From Chloroflexota bacterium (GTDB taxonomy: Bacteria > Chloroflexota > Anaerolineae > Aggregatilineales > Phototrophicaceae): a stretch of DNA of 45,169 nucleotides. The notes beneath the pieces are model-generated. The model searched no databases. It had not been told where the DNA came from and saw only the letters and a program-made list of their open reading frames with translations. The DNA is taken from NCBI GenBank assembly GCA_003696565.1, contig RFHA01000015.1, positions 1-45,169 of the forward strand, in the 5' to 3' direction. Each line of letters starts with the position of its first letter. Position 1 is the stretch's first letter. Below are positions 41,228-45,169 of the stretch, piece after piece. A program made the translations under genes and the position numbers.

Positions 41228-41842
41228 CTGCCCGACATATGTATGTGGCAAGTTAAATATTTCTTTAAATGCTTGCCAATGGAGTGCTAAGATTTCACGT
41301 GAGAAATGGCGGATAAAAAAGTGTGTCCGCACCCATTGACGTGGGACAGGGCTACGAAAGTGTTGAATACCATAAATATCAAATATCCAAGAGGCACGCA
41401 ACATATGAAAGCTATCAGTAACGAGATTGGCAGTTTGCCAGCCGTGGGTTTGCATGATTTGGCTGGCAAATAAGGCATTTTCTTCCGTACTACGACTCTG
41501 CTCTTCAAGAACAATTGCCTCAGTTGGCACACCTTCATTGCGCAATACCTCTGCACAGGCTGAAGCCTCACTACGAACATGCCCTTGCCCGATCCCCCCT
41601 GTACAAATGATCGCATCCGCTAAATCGAGTTGGTACAACCGTGCTGCCCACAGTGAGCGTCGATAGAGTGCGTCGCCTGGACGACCATCGCGCCGCAAGC
41701 CAGACCCTAATACGATGATGACATCCGCCGGTTGTGCTTGATCGCGTTCCCCGGTTGTGAATATAGCGACCATTAAGCCGATAATGACAGCCAGCCAAAC
41801 GGCAATAACAATCAAGAAAAGTTGTAAGATTTTACGCCACAT
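41222..41842 (-). CDS. YdcF-like (DUF218) family membrane protein
   Basis: A 206-residue protein with one N-terminal membrane helix (LQLFLIVIAVWLAVIIGLMVAIF) and an outward-facing DUF218 domain: ADVIIVLGSGLRRDGRPGDAL, DAIICTGGIGQGHVRSEA, VLEEQSRSTEENALFA and NLVTDSFHMLRASWIF. Family members include SanA and YdcF, linked to envelope integrity or vancomycin sensitivity, but their chemistry is unsettled. It lies between the GvpU-like gene and the convergent small gene. Confidence 0.82.
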   Translation of the reverse strand: MWRKILQLFLIVIAVWLAVIIGLMVAIFTTGERDQAQPADVIIVLGSGLRRDGRPGDALYRRSLWAARLYQLDLADAIICTGGIGQGHVRSEASACAEVLRNEGVPTEAIVLEEQSRSTEENALFASQIMQTHGWQTANLVTDSFHMLRASWIFDIYGIQHFRSPVPRQWVRTHFFIRHFSREILALHWQAFKEIFNLPHTYVGQL

Positions 41843-41856
41843 GAGACAGTATTATA

Positions 41857-42375
41857 TCAGTGAAGAATCGGTTTGTCGCCGTTGGGTTCATCTTCAACAC
41901 CGGCTGCCTGCCCTAAGAGCCAACCATCAACAGCCGTTAATTTAATCCGCATAATAGGCAAAATGCTTTGGCTAAACCCCATAGCAGGATAAGGGCTGAG
42001 TATCAAAGCATCTCGTAGATGCAAATAACGAACAGGAGCCGGGATAAGCATAGGGTCTTGGGAATCGTCATCAGGATCATTTTCTAGCTCTAGTGATGTT
42101 TCTGCCATAGGCGTAAAATCAAGTAATTCATCGACTTGGTTGGCAAATTCTTGGTTATCCACATTAGTATGGATCAAGCTACGAAATGTATCAGTTAGGC
42201 TAGTTAAATACTCATTTTCACTAACAAGCACGCCACTGATTACCATGCCTTTAATGAACAAGGTGACTCCGATAGGCATGCCCATAACATTAACTAAAGA
42301 GATGACAATATCAGTTAAAACGGTATCAGGTTCAAGCCAGAAGGCAGTTTCGTCGAAATCGGGAAGATCGTTCAT
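41857..42375 (-). CDS. GvpU-like protein of unknown role
   Basis: A 172-residue acidic protein from the ATG at 42375, which has AAGGA about 11 bases upstream; the frame is open to 42441, but that part would overlap the nrdJ terminator. Residues 18-60 (VLTDIVISLVNVMGMPIGVTLFIKGMVISGVLVSENEYL) resemble the core of the gas-vesicle accessory protein GvpU. No gas-vesicle structural gene is visible, so the domain probably does something else here. The middle is acidic and disordered (LENDPDDDSQDP), and the C-terminus (RYLHLRDALILSP onward) is unassigned. It follows nrdJ and its terminator. Confidence 0.5.
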   Translation of the reverse strand: MNDLPDFDETAFWLEPDTVLTDIVISLVNVMGMPIGVTLFIKGMVISGVLVSENEYLTSLTDTFRSLIHTNVDNQEFANQVDELLDFTPMAETSLELENDPDDDSQDPMLIPAPVRYLHLRDALILSPYPAMGFSQSILPIMRIKLTAVDGWLLGQAAGVEDEPNGDKPILH

Positions 42376-42400
42376 TTTAAGTTTATTCCTTTCTGATCCG

Positions 42401-42415
42401 AGTATGAGACATACT
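42401..42415. promoter_or_regulatory. operator-like palindrome ahead of the GvpU-like gene
   Basis: AGTATG-AGA-CATACT is a perfect six-base inverted repeat. It lies 26 bases before the start codon at 42375 and partly overlaps a TATAGT hexamer on the minus strand. It could be a regulator site; there is no further support. Confidence 0.3.
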
Positions 42416-42421
42416 ATAGAC

Positions 42422-42459
42422 AAAATAAAACCAGGACGCAATTGCCCTGGTTTTATTTG
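42422..42459 (-). terminator. intrinsic terminator after nrdJ
   Basis: AAAACCAGG pairs with CCTGGTTTT (nine base pairs, ten-base loop; 42427-42435 with 42446-42454). On the minus strand TTTTATTTTG ends it; on the plus strand TTTTATTTG does too, so it could work both ways. It lies about 25 bases beyond the nrdJ stop. Confidence 0.85.
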
Positions 42460-42478
42460 ATTGACTTAGGTTAGGGAA

Positions 42479-45169
42479 TTAACACTCACTGTATCCACAG
42501 GTGAGACACTTACGGCAACCTTCTGCCCGGACAAGGGAAATAGTTCCACAAGATGGGCAAAGGTCTGCCCCGCTGATAACGCCATTAGGTTGAACAGCTG
42601 TTTTATTAGAAGCTGTTTGCTGAGGCAGCATCATCGGCAAATCAAGTTGTTGTGGTTGGTCTTGCGGGAAGAAGTTTTCTTGCAAAACACGAGCAACGGA
42701 ATCTGGTAAGGAGATAACCCGCCGTGGACCAAACCCAAGTGAGCGCGCGCCGCCAATATCTTGCAATTGCTCGATAATGAGCTTGAGCATTTGCAGGCGG
42801 TTATGCGGCTCGGTTGTCCGTAAGGATAGAGAAATCATGCGCCCTAAACCTTCCGCATCCGCTTGTAAATCGCTACCTGCTTTACCCGGTGCAGTAATAA
42901 ACACTTCAAACGGGTAGCCATGTTCATCGCTGTTCATGGTGACATAAGCCGTACCAAAAGGTGTTGGGCAAGTGACGGTAACCCCATGAAGTTTAGCAGG
43001 ACGGGGGTAAACGTGGTGTGGTGTAGCAACACGTTCCACTTTATCTTGTTGATCGCCTTCTGACTTTTTCACTTCGGATTCAGCACGTTTGTCACCTTTT
43101 AGCATTAAAACTTGCTCATCACGGCTACCATCACGATAGATCGTCCCCCCCTTACAGCCAAGATCATACATATACTCATAGAGTTGGCGGGTTTGTTCGA
43201 TGGTGTATTCATTAGGGACATTGCATGTTTTAGAAATTGCGCTATCTATCCAGCGTTGGAAGGCACTTTGTACCAAGACATGCTCTTCCGGTTTTAAATC
43301 CATCGCGCTGACAAAATAATCTGGTAGTTCAGTTTGATCTGGGTGCGCATCAAACCATTCCTTGACAACCGGCACTTGTTCTTCATGTAACCCTAAGCGG
43401 CTTTTACGGTAATACGTCCAGGAAAAGAACGGCTCTACGCCGGTGCTGGTGTTTACCATGGTGCCTGTCGTATTATGAGATACAAACCCGTTAGCGATAT
43501 ATGTTTTGTTATCTGGAACAGACAGATCATAGGTATAGGAAGTTCCATCCTCAACACTGACAACTTCATCCAAATAAACATCCATCAAGACAAGCTGTGC
43601 TAACCTGGATTGAGACAATACTTCATGTTCTGCAACCATGCCTTTAACAAATTGTTGAGTCATGACACCATTGTCCATACGCCCACTGATGACCTGTCGT
43701 ACATCATTCTTTAAGCCCTGTGGAACCTGATACAATTCCTCACAAAGCGCAGGCACAGCAACGCTATCACCACGATCCACAACGTTACCCAGGTCAGCCG
43801 CTAAAGCCCGTTTACGCTCACTGATGAAATTAACTGTCTCGACAAATGTAACAGCTTCACGAGGATTCAGAATGCATATCTCATACAATGGGCGATCATC
43901 ATATCGCTTACTTTGCTTTGGCAGCTGACGTGCAGTAGCAACAATCCCCAAGCCTAACAGCGCAACTTGTACCTGATGGATCAAGGTCTTAGATGTAGAA
44001 ACAAGTGTAATGGTTCCACGGCTCACATTACCGTCAGCCTCAAATAAACCGCGCAAAAATGCCGCAACACATTCTCGACCAGCTTGCAAGACTTTTGATG
44101 GGATAAATGCCCCTACTGCATCTTCACCATGATTACCGGATGGCTTTAATAATCCATTTGCCTCAAAGAAACGCGAGATATAATGTCCATTAAGGTTGAC
44201 CGTCCAGTATCCAACTCCCTCTTCTACAGATATATTATGCTCACCCCACACCTGCTGCATCAAATTTTGAACATGTTCAAGCAAATCAGGGTCACGCTGT
44301 GCTACAATGATATGCAACCCACCGCGTTGTTTAGTATCGCCATCACTCATATACAAACCGAGTAATTCAGCTAATTCTGGAGTCATTACAGCCGGCAATT
44401 TACTCAATGAACTGTTGCCTTGCTCAACAGGCGTGAGTTCAACCGTTTCACCTTCACTCAATGTATTTTTCTTCAAGACCACTTTATCCCCAATGGATAG
44501 CTCATCCATCCGCCGCCATACATAATCACCATTTTCGTCAATGATGCGTATCCGATGATTATGAGTTGCCGTGAGATTAAATCCGCGTTTAGTCGTCATT
44601 GTCTTGACTGGCACAAAGCCATTCACATAAAAATGCGATGCCTTTCTCAGCCCAACATCCGTATGAACCTCATGCGTTACAATTTGCCATTGTTCACCAT
44701 CAGGATCACCTAATTCAACAATTGGACGAATACCAGAGGCGGTACTGATTAACGTATCAGGCGCAACACATCCAGTTGGAGCCTGTGTTAACAGAGTCAC
44801 ATTGCGGATGCCGTTCTCACGGATGGTTTGACGAATATGCTCTGGCATTTGCTGCATGAAACCGCTTTCTAGGAATTTTTCTGCATCAAACATGGGGAAT
44901 GTCCCCTTTTCTGCGGCGATTTGTGAGCTGGTGAGATAAGCGTTTTCTGCAATAAAGCGATAGAGCTTATCAATAAATTCAACAGATTGCTGGCTACCAT
45001 ATCTAATCCGCAAGCGAATCATGAGTTCAGCAATGCCCATTGTACCTAGCCCGATACGACGCTCATCCCCCTGAACACGGGCATTTTCCTCAAAGAAATA
45101 CGGTGTGGTATCAATCACATTATCCAAGAAACGAACAGCATAACGGACAGTTTGCCCAAGGTTTTCCCA
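42479..45169 (-). CDS. nrdJ: adenosylcobalamin-dependent (class II) ribonucleotide reductase, C-terminal part, with intein
   Basis: It reduces ribonucleotides to deoxyribonucleotides. The gene runs off the right edge; 896 codons are visible, opening with the in-frame TVRYAVRFLDNVID. The catalytic Cys-Glu half lies outside. Seen here are RRIGLGTMGIAELM, LLTQAPTG/TTGTMVNTSTGVEPFFSW split by an intein, CNVPNEYTIEQTRQLYEYMYDLGCKGGTIYRDGSR, a TSCPD domain (VTCPTPFGTAYVTMN to MISLSLRT), and a C-terminal zinc ribbon with CPSC, CRKC, CGYSEC (probably also the dithiol that reduces the active site). The TTG at 45127 should not be taken as a start. Without the intein the visible protein would be 463 residues. 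Confidence 0.95.
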   Translation of the reverse strand, partial: WENLGQTVRYAVRFLDNVIDTTPYFFEENARVQGDERRIGLGTMGIAELMIRLRIRYGSQQSVEFIDKLYRFIAENAYLTSSQIAAEKGTFPMFDAEKFLESGFMQQMPEHIRQTIRENGIRNVTLLTQAPTGCVAPDTLISTASGIRPIVELGDPDGEQWQIVTHEVHTDVGLRKASHFYVNGFVPVKTMTTKRGFNLTATHNHRIRIIDENGDYVWRRMDELSIGDKVVLKKNTLSEGETVELTPVEQGNSSLSKLPAVMTPELAELLGLYMSDGDTKQRGGLHIIVAQRDPDLLEHVQNLMQQVWGEHNISVEEGVGYWTVNLNGHYISRFFEANGLLKPSGNHGEDAVGAFIPSKVLQAGRECVAAFLRGLFEADGNVSRGTITLVSTSKTLIHQVQVALLGLGIVATARQLPKQSKRYDDRPLYEICILNPREAVTFVETVNFISERKRALAADLGNVVDRGDSVAVPALCEELYQVPQGLKNDVRQVISGRMDNGVMTQQFVKGMVAEHEVLSQSRLAQLVLMDVYLDEVVSVEDGTSYTYDLSVPDNKTYIANGFVSHNTTGTMVNTSTGVEPFFSWTYYRKSRLGLHEEQVPVVKEWFDAHPDQTELPDYFVSAMDLKPEEHVLVQSAFQRWIDSAISKTCNVPNEYTIEQTRQLYEYMYDLGCKGGTIYRDGSRDEQVLMLKGDKRAESEVKKSEGDQQDKVERVATPHHVYPRPAKLHGVTVTCPTPFGTAYVTMNSDEHGYPFEVFITAPGKAGSDLQADAEGLGRMISLSLRTTEPHNRLQMLKLIIEQLQDIGGARSLGFGPRRVISLPDSVARVLQENFFPQDQPQQLDLPMMLPQQTASNKTAVQPNGVISGADLCPSCGTISLVRAEGCRKCLTCGYSEC
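43472..44770 (-). mobile_element. intein with LAGLIDADG homing endonuclease inside nrdJ
   Basis: A 433-residue in-frame insertion from Cys (codon 44770-44768) to Asn (codon 43474-43472). The N-terminal splicing block is CVAPDTLISTASGIRPIVELG, block B is LTATHNHRIRI (the TxxH histidine), and the C-terminal blocks are YTYDLSVPDNKTYIANGFVSHN followed by a threonine as +1 nucleophile. All splicing residues are present. The endonuclease has both dodecapeptides, LLGLYMSDGD and FLRGLFEADG, with their acidic residues, so it may still cut. It splits the host sequence LLTQAPTG/TTGTMVN, a conserved active-site strand where RNR inteins often insert. Confidence 0.95.

Noticed and set aside
42376-42441. 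Longer N-terminus for the GvpU-like protein (start at 42441)
   Set aside because: It begins inside the nrdJ terminator stem, while the ATG at 42375 has a ribosome-binding site.
45125-45127. TTG at 45127 as the start of the ribonucleotide reductase gene
   Set aside because: The frame continues upstream as TVRYAVRFLDNV, conserved reductase sequence, to the window edge, so the gene is truncated by the window.

Overview
This window most likely comes from a bacterium of the phylum Chloroflexota, probably near Anaerolineae or Chloroflexia. The inference rests on gene content: a complex I locus with two NuoM genes, tandem FemAB proteins, a cobalamin-dependent ribonucleotide reductase, an AI-2E transporter, a large Ig-decorated alpha-2-macroglobulin and a eukaryote-like ProRS, in moderately AT-rich DNA. 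No rRNA, tRNA, CRISPR array or insertion sequence was recognised. The only mobile element seen is an intein.

Layout. Positions 1-28.4 kb are almost entirely minus-strand. The window opens inside a delta-1-pyrroline-5-carboxylate dehydrogenase gene. Upstream of it is a four-gene cascade with overlapping ends: AI-2E transporter, 62-aa protein and two methyltransferases. Next come pnp and rpsO, separated by two large RNA hairpins, then a tandem-NYN protein, proS, and an envelope cluster transcribed as murE, a GT2 glycosyltransferase, a polyprenyl-phosphate sugar transferase and a MazG-like pyrophosphohydrolase.

Positions 15.4-28.6 kb hold two adjacent bioenergetic operons that encode only membrane sectors. 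The ATP synthase operon has AtpI/Z, a, c and b but no F1 genes. The complex I operon is nuoA-H-J-K-L-M-M-N, with no peripheral-arm genes. Several subunits are unusual. Subunit a carries about 275 extra residues in its extracytoplasmic loop. Subunit b has a signal-peptide-like N-terminus and ends in a delta-like domain. One NuoM carries a large extracytoplasmic insertion and lacks the usual TM7 lysine. NuoL has a histidine-rich loop and what looks like an extended lateral helix. This block is the best candidate for something new.

Positions 28.7-34.2 kb are plus-strand: two FemAB paralogues, a membrane-spanning zinc-ribbon protein and two overlapping epoxide-hydrolase-like genes. From 34.2 kb the window is mixed: a TPR-like tail-anchored protein, an unexplained pair of inverted repeats, a 1966-aa alpha-2-macroglobulin without the thioester motif, a small divergent gene, a YdcF-like protein and a GvpU-like protein. 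The window closes inside an nrdJ gene interrupted by a 433-aa LAGLIDADG intein.

The genes together suggest a respiring cell with an unusual proton-pumping apparatus and a peptidoglycan modified by FemAB enzymes, possibly on a diamino acid other than meso-diaminopimelate.
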